Part shown: positions 10,303 to 21,479 of the stretch, piece after piece
How positions within the stretch are numbered: position 1 is the stretch's first letter
Layout of the letters: the number at the start of each line of letters is the position of its first letter
Source of the DNA: Labia minor
Taxonomy: Eukaryota; Arthropoda; Insecta; Dermaptera; Spongiphoridae
NCBI GenBank assembly: GCA_963082975.1
Contig: OY720345.1
Span: 34,294,611-34,358,610, forward strand
DNA: 64,000 bases
Direction of reading: 5' to 3'
The notes under the pieces: generated by a model
The model's input: the letters and a program-made list of their open reading frames with translations, nothing else
Database searches by the model: none
What the model was told of the DNA's origin: nothing
Position numbers and translations under genes: made by a program

Positions 10303-11984
10303 TGTGTGTATATATATGTTACGGTAAATGTACACTCTTGGGAAATGTATACATTTTCCGGTAAATGTGTACATTTCCCAAAAAGTTAGGTATTTGTGAA
10401 CTGAATATAATGTATATGTACATTTCCCGACAAATGTGTACTCTTGCCTTCACGTTTTGGTAAATGTATACTCTTACCTTCATGTTTTAAGAAAAGTTGA
10501 AATATAAATAAATTAAAAATGTTGTTGCAGTAAAAAAATATTTATTTAAATAAACATAATACAAAAGGCTTTTATAACGAAAATTATTTTAATTAAAAAA
10601 AATCAAAAAACATATTTCAAGATTATAGTATATGTACTTGAATTTATATTTAGGTTGTTCTTGTTAATACAATATCTAATCAAAAACATACCTGTTAAAA
10701 AGGCTATTTGTTTGACTAAAAAGTAACATGTGCAGCATCGTACACGTGGCGGAAGTGAAACTTCTTACAATCTAGAGAATAAGATAAATTTTAGTTGAGA
10801 GTGTGAGTGAGAGAGAAATAGAGAAAAATAAACCACACTGCCCTCTCCTACAAAGAATATTTCCAAGCACATACAATTAACAAGTCCACCCTTGCAATTT
10901 TCAATTGAATGACTCTCGCCAAGTGTTTTACCTGCTAAATGCTAAGAACCTTAATTTTAAGAGGTTGATTGATACATTGCAAATTATGTCGAATCATAAA
11001 CTTACTATTTCAATTGTAATGTTCACATGTGGAAGTGTGTACGTGACAAACATAACTTACTTATTCTTAATTGTAATGGACACATGTGGGAGCTTGACAT
11101 TATAAGCCTTTCTGGGAAATTGCAAAATGTGTTTATTTTTTTATATAAATAATGATCATGCAAATTACACTAAAAATTAAAAAATTATTAGCTATAATAA
11201 ACTATTATTGGCTATAAATTAATTAAAATTAATTAAATTAATAAAAATAATTTAAAGATACAACTCGTTGAGAAATGAACTTATAATTAACATTTCCTTT
11301 AAAACTGTTTAAAACCCCAGAGTGGACGCTGACAATTTGGGTTTTTCCTGGTAAGACTGTCCCCCCCCCCTGGTTTTTCCCAATAACAAAGTGAAAGAAA
11401 ATTCCCTTATGTTGCCTCCCCTTCCGACCCCCTAAGAGGGGTTATTTTAAAGGAACAATCGGAAAATAATTTTAAATGAATGAATAAATGAAAATTCAAA
11501 TTTTATATATAGTTTTTTATATATGTTTATTTATTCACAAAAAATTAATTAAATTGTAATTTAAATTCTTATAGTTTTATTAAATAAATCATTTTTAGTT
11601 ATAATTTTATATAAGCATTTTTTAATTGAACCTATTCAATCTTGTCATTCCCTAATCAGCATACGCGGTTTCAATAACCCTTTTAATTATTCTAAATTCA
11701 ATCTTTAATTAAATCTAATTTAACACACAACAATTCCGTCTCATTATTGTAATAAAAGTTAGAAATATTAAGTTAATATAATTAATATTATTTATTTATT
11801 AATACCAATTAATAATATTAATTACTTATAAATAATTCATAATAATAATAAATTGTGATACCAACTTATAGGAATATTAAAATAATATAATTATTATTTT
11901 ACATATATATGAATATAATATAAATATTTTTAATTTTATTTTAAGAATAGATATATATCTAAAAGGCGGTAACTGTGAGGTCAC

Positions 11985-12355
11985 ATACTAATTTTTATTC
12001 TTTGACCCAGCAGAGGCTGAGAAATATTATTCCGCGTCAACGTACTAGCGCGCATGCGCGCCGTGGACTTTGGACCTAGCGAGAGGGTATTAGAACGAAA
12101 GACAGCACAAAACGAAGACGCAGATAGCCTCTTTCTCAAAGACGAAAGACCGGACAAAAGAAAGACGCAGATAGCCTCTTTCTCAACAACGAAACACCGC
12201 ACAAAAGAGAGACGGAGATAGAGGCTATCTCATTCTCACTCGTTATATCTATATCTTTTTTCTCTCTTGCGTTACGAATGCGTTACGAAATTTCAATTTT
12301 TCAATTCACTCTCCATTCTCAACCAAATGTCAGGACGCCGCTAAAGAAGTTTCAC
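11985..12355. other. G+C-rich island with palindrome and 47-bp tandem repeats
   Basis: This contains the perfect palindrome GCGCGCATGCGCGC at about 12049-12062. Three tandem copies of a 47-bp unit begin at about 12093, each starting with an acgaa-gac-like run and containing an agacgcagatagcctcttt-type core. The composition contrasts with the surrounding A+T. No coding signal was recognised. Confidence 0.6.
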
Positions 12356-12510
12356 TTCAAAAATGTAAATGACAAACAAAACATACTTTTCTTTGCATAT
12401 TATATAATATGTCGTAGGTTATGATCCAAATATTCATAAATACAATTTTCGTCATAGTTTTTCAGGACCAAAATATAATGGAAATTAAACAAATAATAAT
12501 AACATACTTT

Positions 12511-12620
12511 TTACTATCTCGCGAGAGATAATATTGTGATTACGAAAATTTTCGATGTCGAGTTTTTGATGTTTTTATACGTCCTTAAGTCATTTTCACT
12601 AAGATTGAGAAAAATGTCTG

Positions 12621-12655
<35 letters not shown>

Positions 12656-13114
12656 ATGTAGACAAGATTACACAAAAACGTTTTGAGTTAGAATAATGAA
12701 ATTTGGTTAACGGGCATTATTCAAATTTCGTAGTTTTCTATGAACTTTTGTGAAATGTAGCTCATCCGGAAGAGGGTTATTATCTACCACGTTTTCATTA
12801 TTTTTCTTCTAAACTGAACGTAAAAATAAAGATATATTTTTGATAGTTTTTCACATGATTAAAAATTGTATAAAACTGCTATAAATAGAATTTCAACTTG
12901 ATTGAATCGCTGAAAGTACCGGAATTAATTTTTTATCATTGCAAATCACGCGCCAGCACGTGACGTGGTGCCATCAAAAAATAGGCAAACACTCGCTGTT
13001 TTTTTAAATATTACTTTTTAATTTATAATTTAATTAATTAAATTTAATTTAAATATAATATATGTTCACTAATTCAATTCAAATTTGCGAGATAGTCGAG
13101 AGGAGACACTCCAG
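12511..13114 (+). mobile_element. Q-family Helentron/DINE-like element, full length
   Basis: It starts TTACTATCTCGCGAGAGATA and has a central (TC)n/(TG)n microsatellite at about 12618-12655. It ends GCGAGATAGTCGAG, then a short hairpin-like tail ending cactccag. The start motif ACTATCTCGC recurs inverted near the end (gcgagatagt), a subterminal inverted repeat. The gap-free length is about 600 bp. It is the reference copy for this family here. Confidence 0.75.
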
Positions 13115-13639
13115 CTTATTTTCTTCTCGTTTAAAACAGAATTTAACTCAAAACTACATCACTTTTATTCATTTCTTTTAATTTTGTTGTCTTTACTTCG
13201 AATAATATTTTTTCATACTGATGTTGTTTTAAATAAAAATTATTTTCGTTTTTTGTGATACAATCTGTTCTAGTTGGTTTTTAAATTTTTCTTTTTGTTC
13301 CATTGTTTTTCAAAAATTCTAACTAAAAAATAATTTTTTGTAGAAAAATTAAAATTTTAAACCTATAATTATGATAATTTTAACTTACCTGGGTCTTATT
13401 TCTCTAAATATCTTTAATTATATCCAGAAATCTTCAGTACTATGGTATTAATTTGTAATTTATGCTCACATTTACCATAACGACATGGTCATTGTGAATT
13501 CAATGTACATTTCCCTTATTTGAAATTGTAAATGTTAGTTGAATACATATTACCCAAACGAGGAGGCAAATGTGCACATTTACCGGAAAATGTGTACATT
13601 TGCCGCAATATCTACTTTTACCGTAACATACATATATAT

Positions 13640-13985
13640 ATTGTCGTATATAGGAGGAATTGGGTAAGGTATTTTATTAGAAAAAATGTGTTAAAAATAA
13701 GTTTATATTTTAATTTGGTAGCACTCTGGATAAATTTAGAATAAAGGGTTATTGAATCCGCGAAGGTTGAGATGGGAAATGATAAAATTGAATAGGTTCA
13801 ATTAAAAATGCATATATAAATTAACTAAAATTATTTATTTAATAAACTATAGAAGAATTAATATTACAAAAATAGATAACAAGTAATTATATGAAATTGA
13901 CTGGTACCTTTAGAATTAGAAATATAAATTAAAAGAAATTTAATTTATATTACGCAATTGCAAATTATTATTAATTACCAAGGAT
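13640..13985 (+). repeat. S repeat, copy 1
   Basis: A diverged direct match to 15046-15385: both start attgtcgtatat-ggagg, share gaatcc-gcgaaggttga-a-ggga in the middle and reach a gcaattgcaa motif. A fragment at 11610-11720 matches the middle in inverted orientation. The nature of the repeat is unknown; an LTR pair around 1 kb of sequence is possible but no internal retroviral-type gene is visible. Confidence 0.5.
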
Positions 13986-15002
13986 CGACCACAGTTGGTA
14001 TATTGTGTAGTTATGGAATTGAGAATTCATTGAAGACTTGAGTCTTGAGTGTCGTCCGGCAGATTTATCTGGAACATCGAGTGGGCAACAACATTTCTCA
14101 AAAAGGGGTTGTGTATGGATGTTCTTCCTGCCAGGGAAAATGTTCGTGTCTCCTTCTCCAATTCTTGATCAAGACTGACCAAAATATGTCGAAGCCAATC
14201 ATCCCCTCCTATGCCACTTGGCAAAATTGTCCACCCCTCACTCCCTCTTGGGTAACGAAGAGGTATATCATCTGGGTATTTCCCTGTTTTTTTTTTAAAA
14301 CAATAATTCTAGAAAGTTATCTTTTATATACTCTGCCATGTGCTCAAACAAATAACTTTCTATATTTCCATAATATATATAAAAATGCTATTTTTATGCT
14401 TATATATTACAATATATATATAAAGATAGATAGATAGATAGATAGATTGAGTCATAATCATTTTATAGTTGGATCTCTTAATAATAAAGTTACTAATATT
14501 AGAGTTACTCTAGGCGTGATGAGGGTGAAGTATCTAGAAGTTTGATCTTTCTTTTTTGTTTATAATATAATTAAAATTAACACATTGTTTAATATCATTG
14601 ACAACACTTGCATGTGTGAACGGAGACAAGGTTTCATTTAAATAAATTAAAAAATTTTGATTATGTTATTTAATATATATATATTGAAGCTTGTAATTAT
14701 ATAGATAGCTTGCTCATTGTGTGCATTAAATGAATTTATGTTCTCTCTTGCATTTTCGATAGTTCATTGTTAAGTGAAATATCATTTTGAATTTACAATA
14801 ATTAATTTTGTTTTTTAATTAAACTTTATTAAACTCGCTAAAAAGATTCGAAAACTATAATTGGAGAATTAATTAAAAATGGTAAGATTTAGAAATAAAG
14901 TTTTTATTGGTAGTGGAACTACAATTTACTATATAACTTTTACATTATTTTTTAAAAGAATTGTTTTTTATATTTATGATATACATATAAGTGAATTCCA
15001 CC

Positions 15003-15045
<43 letters not shown>
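13986..15045. other. Sequence between the two S repeats
   Basis: A less A+T-rich segment at 14030-14275 has overlapping open frames on both strands (130 codons at 14045-14437) but no recognisable protein. Then A+T-rich sequence with a (GATA)n run at about 14424-14446 and a (TA)n run at 15007-15049. Confidence 0.4.
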
Positions 15046-15051
<6 letters not shown>

Positions 15052-15385
15052 CGTATATTGGAGGCTTAGTTATGAAAAAAATGGGTTTTATAATTAATAA
15101 ATTTAATGTTTCATTTAAGTTGGTAGTTAATTAATTTTTAATAGAAATTAGTTTGGTGAATCCAGCGAAGGTTGATAAGGGAAAGGATATAGTTGAATTC
15201 TTTCAGAAGAAAAATCAGATATTAAATTCAAATAAAATTAATATTAAATAATAAAAAGAATCTAACAGAATTATATTTGGTATAATAATAAATTATAAAG
15301 AGGTAATTGATAATAAAATAAAGTTACTTATTTAATATTAGAAATTAAATTTTGTAATTAGCAATTGCAATTTTAATAATGGTAG
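15046..15385 (+). repeat. S repeat, copy 2
   Basis: See copy 1. It is followed at 15385-15480 by a short G+C-richer stretch (gctgtggggggaggccgcgaag) without a recognised function. Confidence 0.5.
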
Positions 15386-15647
15386 AGCACTGCTGTGGGG
15401 GGAGGCCGCGAAGTCTCTCCTGGAATCCACTTAGTGATGATTTGTCTCTTTCCTATCTATTCCGAAGACTCCTGTAAAAATTGTCCTTCCCTGCATAGGG
15501 AAAAAATATCTGTTATAAATGTTAATTTCTAGTAATTTTACTATATTTCTGTATTAAAGAGCATTTTATACATATATATATAATATATATATATATTAAT
15601 TGGTCATTTCGTCTACCCAAGGTCTTCACATCATTTGGACCCTCCCA

Positions 15648-15995
15648 TAAAAAATAATTTTCCAAATTCTAATCTCTTTTCTATTATATTATTTTTTTCA
15701 TTTATTTTGACTTTTTTTAAAAATATATTTCTCCCTCCTCTTGGATGAGACTATAATTACTTTCATATTTTAATTTTCATTGAATGTGTATTTTTCTTAC
15801 ATATTCAACAACAATGTTTTCAAAATAAAAGAAAATTAATCGAGATTGTTAGTTAGGAATATAATATGGTATGACATCTTCAAAGTTCTATATAACTAAA
15901 TAATAAAAAAATAATTTTCCAAATTCTAATCTCTTTTCTATTATATAATATTATTTATTTAATTTTATTCATTTAATTTGACTTTTTTTAAAAAA
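15648..15995. repeat. Pair of direct repeats of about 80-90 bp
   Basis: The sequence aataattttccaaattctaa, continuing through ctcttttctattatat and a cattta-tttgactttttttaaa end, occurs at 15648-15725 and again at about 15904-15995. About 180 bp of unrelated A+T sequence lies between them. Confidence 0.7.
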
Positions 15996-16174
15996 GGTAT
16001 TTTTTTAAAACTTTTCTTGATATATTTTGAAATGACTTTATTGATAATTTCAATAGGTTTGTTGTTCATTTTGTGTATATACTAGATCTTTTAAATAAAA
16101 AATAGTATTTTTAAAGTATTATAATTCTACTCGATGAGAAATCAATTATCCTTAAATAGTAGAAATAATTTTAA

Positions 16175-16545
16175 TCTATATATATAAAAAAAGGTTTTTG
16201 TCTGCACATTGCTCAGAATTTAAAAATGTTTGCATATCTTCGCGTTTCATGACCTCTAGAATCCAAAAGTGACTTTAGAATTTTTCATGTCTGTCTGTCT
16301 GTCTGTCTGTCTGTCCGGAAAATTACTATTTTATAGACTCAGAATTGGCTGAAAAATTTCTATGAAATTACATCACAATATTCTTATATACCCCTAGAGT
16401 AACATAGGCTATAAATTTTATTTATATCTAAACAATAACCGCAGAAATTAATTTTTTAAAGTTTATATATAATTCTCCGTGTTGTTCATTCAAGAGCCTG
16501 GCGTGGCCCACTGGCTCTAGCGGAATCATTTTAAACAATGAATTA
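16175..16545 (+). mobile_element. Helitron-like 5' end and body fragment
   Basis: After a host A it begins TCTATATATATAAAAAAAGG, the TC-start typical of invertebrate Helitron 5' ends. It then has (GTCT)n at about 16290-16315 and a decayed body ending near gagcctggcgtggccc. A clear CTRR end with hairpin was not identified. Confidence 0.5.
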
Positions 16546-16639
16546 TCATAGCGATTCCCAATCAAAGAATTATTATAATATTTCACTTTTTATTTTAGAT
16601 TCTAATATTTAAATATTTCAATTTTCATCCATTTTGATA

Positions 16640-17005
16640 AAAGTTTTGATGAGTTAAGCATCTTTACTGAATGATAAGAGACGTCACCCGATTGCGACCT
16701 CGATTTAAATTCTTATCCAATATTATTATCCTTTGTACTTATAGAATCTAAGTATTTAAATTTTTCTACATATTGTATGTTAAGACTTTGTGTGTTAATA
16801 ATGTTTTTCTCTCTTACTAAATATTTTGTTTTATCCCTATTAATTTCAATCCCCATCTTATCTCCTGCCTCAATTCCATCATACATTACGTGTATACATA
16901 AGTGTCGGTTAAGTAAGAAATTTCTTTTTTTTTGTTTCTATGACAGCAAAAAAGTAAACAAATTACATACATACATACAAACACTCTCCTTTATATATAT
17001 AGATC
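16640..17005 (-). mobile_element. Helitron fragment carrying LINE reverse-transcriptase thumb
   Basis: On the minus strand, the 5' end TCTATATATATAAAGGAGAG at 17005 and the tgtttgtatgtatgtaattt run match the captured-LINE Helitrons at 27630 and 38836. Then comes a broken frame reading EAGDKMGIEINRDKTKYLV and VEKFKYLDSISTKDNNI. This is the LINE RT thumb signature (K-G-KIN--KTKYM, FKYLGS, T-DN). It is truncated at its 3' end. Confidence 0.6.
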
Positions 17006-17009
17006 TTGA

Positions 17010-18055
17010 CTTATTTATAACTTAAATTAATCCGAACTTAAGTTCGTTTTGGCAATGCAAGCTTGCGCATTCCCAGATGTTTTTAATTATTAAACTTTAA
17101 ATTAATATATTCATCATCTCATTATAATTATAAGTTTTTTCCTACTTTATCTCTTTATAAAATAGCGGTATTAACTCTTCGTAATCTACACTAGATCCCA
17201 TGAATCCAATTTTACACGGGATTCGCAGTAAATTTGTTAATAGTATAATTAACTTTTTAAAGTTTTTTTAGTAGTATAATAAATTATGAGCTAAAAAACA
17301 ATTACATATTTACTCACATAATGTTTATGTTTACATTATTTTTATAAGATTTCTTATTGAATTTTAATTTAATTTATCAATCATAACAAAATTTTCTACT
17401 ATATTAAGAATATGTGTAAATAAAGAGAATTATTATATCTCGTCTTCTCACTGAAGTTTTTAAATCTATAGAGAAATTCCACCGATGCATAACTAAATTA
17501 TTTTCAATGTTCCTTTGATTATTGTACTATGAGTAATTTAAATTAACCATTTAATTTATCATTCATAATACAAAACATCAAAGAGTTCAAAACAAAATAA
17601 ACATAAAAAAAATAGATTTGCCATTCAATTAGTCTTAAAATTGTATATATAAATTGTCAATAAGTCATTATAATTATATATAAAAAGAAAATAATATTAT
17701 ATAAAAAAAAAATTAAAATTTGTTTTCATTTGTGTTTTTTATCTTTATTATTTATATAATTTTAAAGTTCATTAAGAGTGATTCACATAAATTTAAGGCG
17801 ATTTATTAATTATATAATATAATTATTTCGACATCTAAATAAATGATCTTTAAATATTTTAATAATTATTATCAGGATACTAAAGGTATGTTTACTTTCT
17901 AACAATGACGATAATCACTTTACTAAACTATTATGTACATATTCGATAAGTTTTACATTGTACATATTTCTTTACTTAAATAGTTCAAAATAAATTGAAT
18001 ATTTTCTAATATTTTCTGTATCGAATATAGTCTTAGTATTAACAAAAATATCTGT
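17010..18055. other. A+T-rich spacer
   Basis: Long A+T sequence with no gene, element end or strong repeat that I could support. Confidence 0.5.
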
Positions 18056-18059
18056 TTAT

Positions 18060-18640
18060 ACAAAACATAGAATTTGAAAATGTAGAAAAATTTAAAAATG
18101 TAGATTCTGAAAACACGAAGGTTTGTAATATTTGAGAAGAATTTAAATCGAGTAACGCATATAATGATACAGTAAAGGGCTTATTTTGTCAAAATTATTA
18201 TCAAAAAGAATTAAAATTAAAATATATAAAATAATTATTTTGACGGTTGTATTATACAGGTGTGAGGCATGGTCTATGTCTATGACATTGGAAGACGAGA
18301 GTGGATTTAGAGTATATGAAAATAGGAAACTTCGTAACTTTTATAGGCCATAGAAGGAATGGCATTACCTCTATGCATCTCCAGACATAGTTAGGGTTAT
18401 AAAAGGCTGCGATGGGCAGAACACGTGGTTAGAATGGGAGAGGAAAATGGCGAAGAGTATATTTGTGGGGAAACCGATTGGGAAGTGTCCGGTTGGAAGA
18501 CAAAAGCCGCGGTGGGTGAACTATGTAGGACATGACGTAAGAGAGATGAGAGAAAATAAGAGTTGGATGGGTGTTTCTCAGGATAGGAACATTTGGAGGG
18601 TTGTGGTTGTTGCTGTCAAGAACTTTCGAACTTTTGAACT
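18060..18640 (+). pseudogene. LINE ORF2 C-terminal fragment (truncated, broken)
   Basis: The conceptual frame runs from VEKFKN through ILTVVLYRCEAWSM and TLEDESGFRVYENRKLRNFY to SPDIVRVIKG, GKCPVGRQKPRWVNYVG and VSQDRNIWRVVV. This order (LYGCE-W, RVFENR-LR, LY-SP-IVRVIK, GKRPLGRP--RW, AQDR--WR) is the conserved C-terminal region of a widespread non-LTR retrotransposon group. At least two stops and frame changes occur, so it is dead. The same region is seen at 23990-24365 (+), 27840-28300 (-) and 39330-40080 (+), suggesting one family. Confidence 0.75.
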
Positions 18641-18689
18641 ACAGAGATATTTAGGTCGAATATTGTCTATTGCCAATAAGTAAATTAAA

Positions 18690-19500
18690 TTAGAACTTTG
18701 TACAAAAATATGTACCGAATATCGTGTAATATAGATATTTTAAAAAATATTAAAATAACTTAACTTTTTTGTAACATTGTATCATGTAAATCTGCACAAT
18801 ATTTTGAAAATATTATTTAATGTTATTTTATATTTAAAGCATATATTTTTTCATACATTCTGAAAACACATGTTTATAATTAATTCTCTAATTACTTTTA
18901 ATTTATCTAATAAAAAGTAGACGCTAAACTTCATTAAAAATAGCTATGTTCATATTACATTACTGCTATAATCATGAAAAATGTATATGATATTTCTTAA
19001 TCATTCTTTATATGGTTTAAAGATAATCTTAAATGTTTCGTTAAATTATTTATTAGAATAAGTTCTTTTTTATGAAAATATTGTTTAATTAACATTATTC
19101 ATAAGTGATATCTATCATATAAAACTTATTTTATTTTTTCATAATAAAAAATAACTCACAATGAGATGGATGTGTCTTAACTGTGTGACGAACTAACATA
19201 TCCGTGAACATCGGTAGTCCTAAGTGTATCGTGGCATTGTAATTATCAATGTTGTTTGTGCATCATTCATCAGTTATTTTGACAGAATTTTGTTTTTATG
19301 GTTCACATGATTAATGATCTTTACAAAATATACAAAAACTTTTCTTTCTCTTAGTCTTTTGAAGAGTCAATTTCATGGTCCATATATTATATATCACCAC
19401 CAATCTCTAATTGTGATATCTCAATCGTCTGCCTGTTCCTTTTATATAGATGATATTTTCTCCATATAACTCTATAAAAATTTTAACTAATTTAATTTCA
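18690..19500. other. A+T-rich spacer
   Basis: Mostly A+T. A slightly G+C-richer piece at 19150-19260 (gtgtgacgaactaaca, then gtagtcctaagtgtatcg) is not recognised. Confidence 0.4.
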
Positions 19501-19645
19501 TGTTTTATTACAATATTTAATTGTGCTATAAAAAAAGGTTAAATAAATTTTCTTGTATAATCAGGGAATTTTGGAAATTAAACCACATATTGATATTTTA
19601 TTGTAAATTTATTCAAAAAACACTAAAAATACACAAAGTCATTAA
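19500..19645 (-). repeat. Penelope-like element terminal repeat, partial, minus
   Basis: The sequence ttaaaccacatattgatatt, then tgtaaatttattcaaaaaa and tacacaaagt, matches 20046-20125 in the same orientation. It represents the 3' tail of a Penelope-like copy lying tail to tail with the plus-strand copy that follows. Confidence 0.6.
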
Positions 19646-19835
19646 TTGTTGGTCGTCACTTGGCACTGGACACTCCGACAGAGCATCCCTTGATAAAGAT
19701 TGCAGAAATAGCAACCGAAAGGTTGTGTATTTTTCTGTTGAATAAATTTATAATGAAATATCAATATGAGGTTTTATTTACAAAATTCCCTTATAAATAA
19801 AAATAACCACCAAAGCTTTAACAATTTCTTGTATA
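19646..19835 (+). repeat. Penelope-like element terminal repeat, plus, with hammerhead-like core
   Basis: This is the inverted counterpart of 20030-20215: cacttggcactggacac, then CTTGATAAAGATTGCAGAAA, tagcaaccgaaaggttgtgt, then a gaataaattta tail. The TTGATAA - stem - GAAA arrangement resembles a decayed hammerhead ribozyme, known from terminal repeats of Penelope-like elements (see findings). Confidence 0.65.
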
Positions 19836-20029
19836 ATATTTTATACGTAATTTTATAATGGATCCAATTTTTGATAGTTATCTAAATTAGAGAATGTATT
19901 TTTGTTGAAAACAATAAGCTAGCAATCGTAATTTACAAATAATTACGGAATTCTATAAAAATATATATACATCAAATAATCTAATATTTATATATATATA
20001 TATATCTAATATTAAATTATTAAAGCTTT

Positions 20030-20215
20030 GGTGGTTGTTTTTATTTATAACGGAATTTTGTAAATTAAACCACATATTGATATTTATTATTGTAAATTTA
20101 TTCAAAAAATACAAAAATATACACAACGTTTCGATTGCTACTTCTGCAATCGTTATCAAGCGACTGCGCTGTTCGAGCGGTTCGAGCGTCCAGTGACAAG
20201 TGACGAATGATTCTT
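20030..20215 (-). repeat. Penelope-like element terminal repeat, minus, with hammerhead-like core
   Basis: On the minus strand it contains CTTGATAACGATTGCAGAAG and TAGCAATCGAAACGTTGTG. This gives a 6-7-bp stem (GATTGC/GCAATC) between a TGAT-AA and a GAAAC element. It lies 3' of the GIY-YIG reading frame at 20560-20880, as the downstream terminal repeat should. Confidence 0.65.
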
Positions 20216-20559
20216 AATATAAGACCTAGGTCACCAACCAGATGGCGCTCGGAACGTGCTTACAAATTCAAAATTACAGGAGAAAAAATAATTATTCTTA
20301 AACAATTAATTTAAAGATTATAAACAAAACGTGAACAACAATTATTTTATGAATAAATTGAGTTCTTTAATTTTACATTATTTATTATATTAATATTAAC
20401 TTATGCAAAGATTTTTGGCGGGAAGCAAGCCAGTTGTATTTGGCAGGAATTCAAACCGGTGTTGCCAAAAGATGATTCTCAACAAATGGAAAGTGTTGAA
20501 ATATAATTATCTAAACAATAAAGTTTCAAAGTCCTAAAAAATAATAATAAAAATGATGA

Positions 20560-20880
20560 TTAATAAATAATTTTAATAATTTTCAATACACAAATTTGAT
20601 TTATTAAGAGGCCTTTGTCTTTGTTCATGTTATTCTTATTTTTCATCAATTCTAGGGCTCTCTTTAATCTTTCTTTTCCAATAATTATGTTAAATGTGAA
20701 GAATTTTTGTTGATTCACCACTTGACCAGTAGTCAAGAGATGCTCAGCAATAGCTGGCTGATTGATTGCAATTTTCAACCTTATATCTCTGCTATGCTCA
20801 TTGATCCTAGTTGAGACTTTTCTGCCTGTCTCACCAATATATACCATCCCACACTTGCACTTACTTTGGTACGTAAGTAG
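20560..20880 (-). pseudogene. Penelope-like element GIY-YIG endonuclease (truncated ORF)
   Basis: The minus-strand frame reads KCKCGMVYIGETGRKVSTR, then INEHSRDIRL, IAEHLLTTGQVV and ALELMKNKNNMNKDKGL. This is the C-terminal GIY-YIG endonuclease of Penelope-like elements. The YIG half of the motif (VYIGETGR), the following arginine-rich helix and the late asparagines are visible. The cysteine pair just upstream (KCKCG) also fits. The reverse transcriptase part is absent: a stop and a different repeat lie just upstream (about 20893). At roughly 105 residues it covers only the endonuclease. It is a 5'-truncated or interrupted copy with its 3' terminal repeat downstream. Confidence 0.85.
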
Positions 20881-20892
20881 GATATGAGTTGG

Positions 20893-21215
20893 TTAGGAAA
20901 ATGCGTTTGAGTTAAAACTCGATTTATTATTTACAATATTCACAGTATATACAATTGTCTGCTTTAGTTACTATTACCCCGATCGCTGCTCATTGGCGCA
21001 GCGCGACCTATCGGCTGTGTGTGCACCAAACTTTCTTTTATCCTTGAGCCTTGAATAGATAAAATTAAAATCCTTTTTTCTACAAATGTATATAAGAATT
21101 TTTTTTCTTTCACAGTTTTATATCAAATAAATTAATTTTTTATTTCAAATATAAAAATAGTGTCAGAGAATATTGAAAAATATGAAAACCAATAGCATAA
21201 TAAAACCAATTATAT
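20893..21215 (-). repeat. R repeat, longer copy; possible solo LTR
   Basis: Read on the minus strand, ggataaaagaaagtttgg, then gccgataggtcgcgctgcgc and a region with aataaatcgag, ends ttcctaacca exactly where the Penelope-like frame begins. It shares its 5' half with 8300-8545. The aataaa signal and the CA end are consistent with an LTR, but no TG start or target duplication was established. Confidence 0.4.
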
Positions 21216-21271
21216 AATAAATATCTAATATATTTTAATATTCATTATTTGATATTTAAATTTATTATTTT

Positions 21272-21450
21272 TTGTGGATATCAAGAAAACAAGGAAGACA
21301 TCACAAGAGATGGTACAACGATATTAAGAAGTGGGCGGGATATGATTGGGGAAGAACTGCTAGAAGAAGAGAAATTTGGAAAAAATGGGAGAGGCGTATG
21401 CCCGAAATTGGCCTTAATAATAATTCTTATTTTGTATTTGTTTTATATGT
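21272..21450 (+). pseudogene. Second-type LINE C-terminal fragment
   Basis: The open frame reads RKQGRHHKRWYNDIKKWAG, then WGRTARRREIWKKWERRM. The pattern GR--TRWYDDIRK-AG--W-R-A-DR--WK is another LINE C-terminal signature, different from the family at 18060. Two overlapping frames are open, but only this one fits. No upstream RT is preserved, and A+T-rich sequence with aataaa follows. Confidence 0.55.
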
Positions 21451-21479
21451 AAAAATAAAAATGTATCATAAACAGGCTT

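Larger units (their letters stand above)
10313..13630. mobile_element. Candidate composite DNA transposon with GTTACGGTAAA ends
   Basis: TGTTACGGTAAATGTACA at 10318 and the complement of TGTTACGGTAAAAGTAGA at about 13627 are inverted, with several further subterminal copies of the TGTACATTT(A/C)CC motif on both sides. TA dinucleotides flank both ends. About 3.3 kb lies between, including a complete Q element, another inverted-repeat pair (10754 and 12358) and G+C-rich tandem repeats. No transposase was recognised. The ends could also be arms of an inverted-repeat satellite. Confidence 0.5.

Noticed and set aside
14045-14437. 130-codon open frame as a real gene
   Set aside because: No recognisable domain, a start in repeat-flanked sequence, and an end in A+T-rich low-complexity codons; the opposite strand is also open there.
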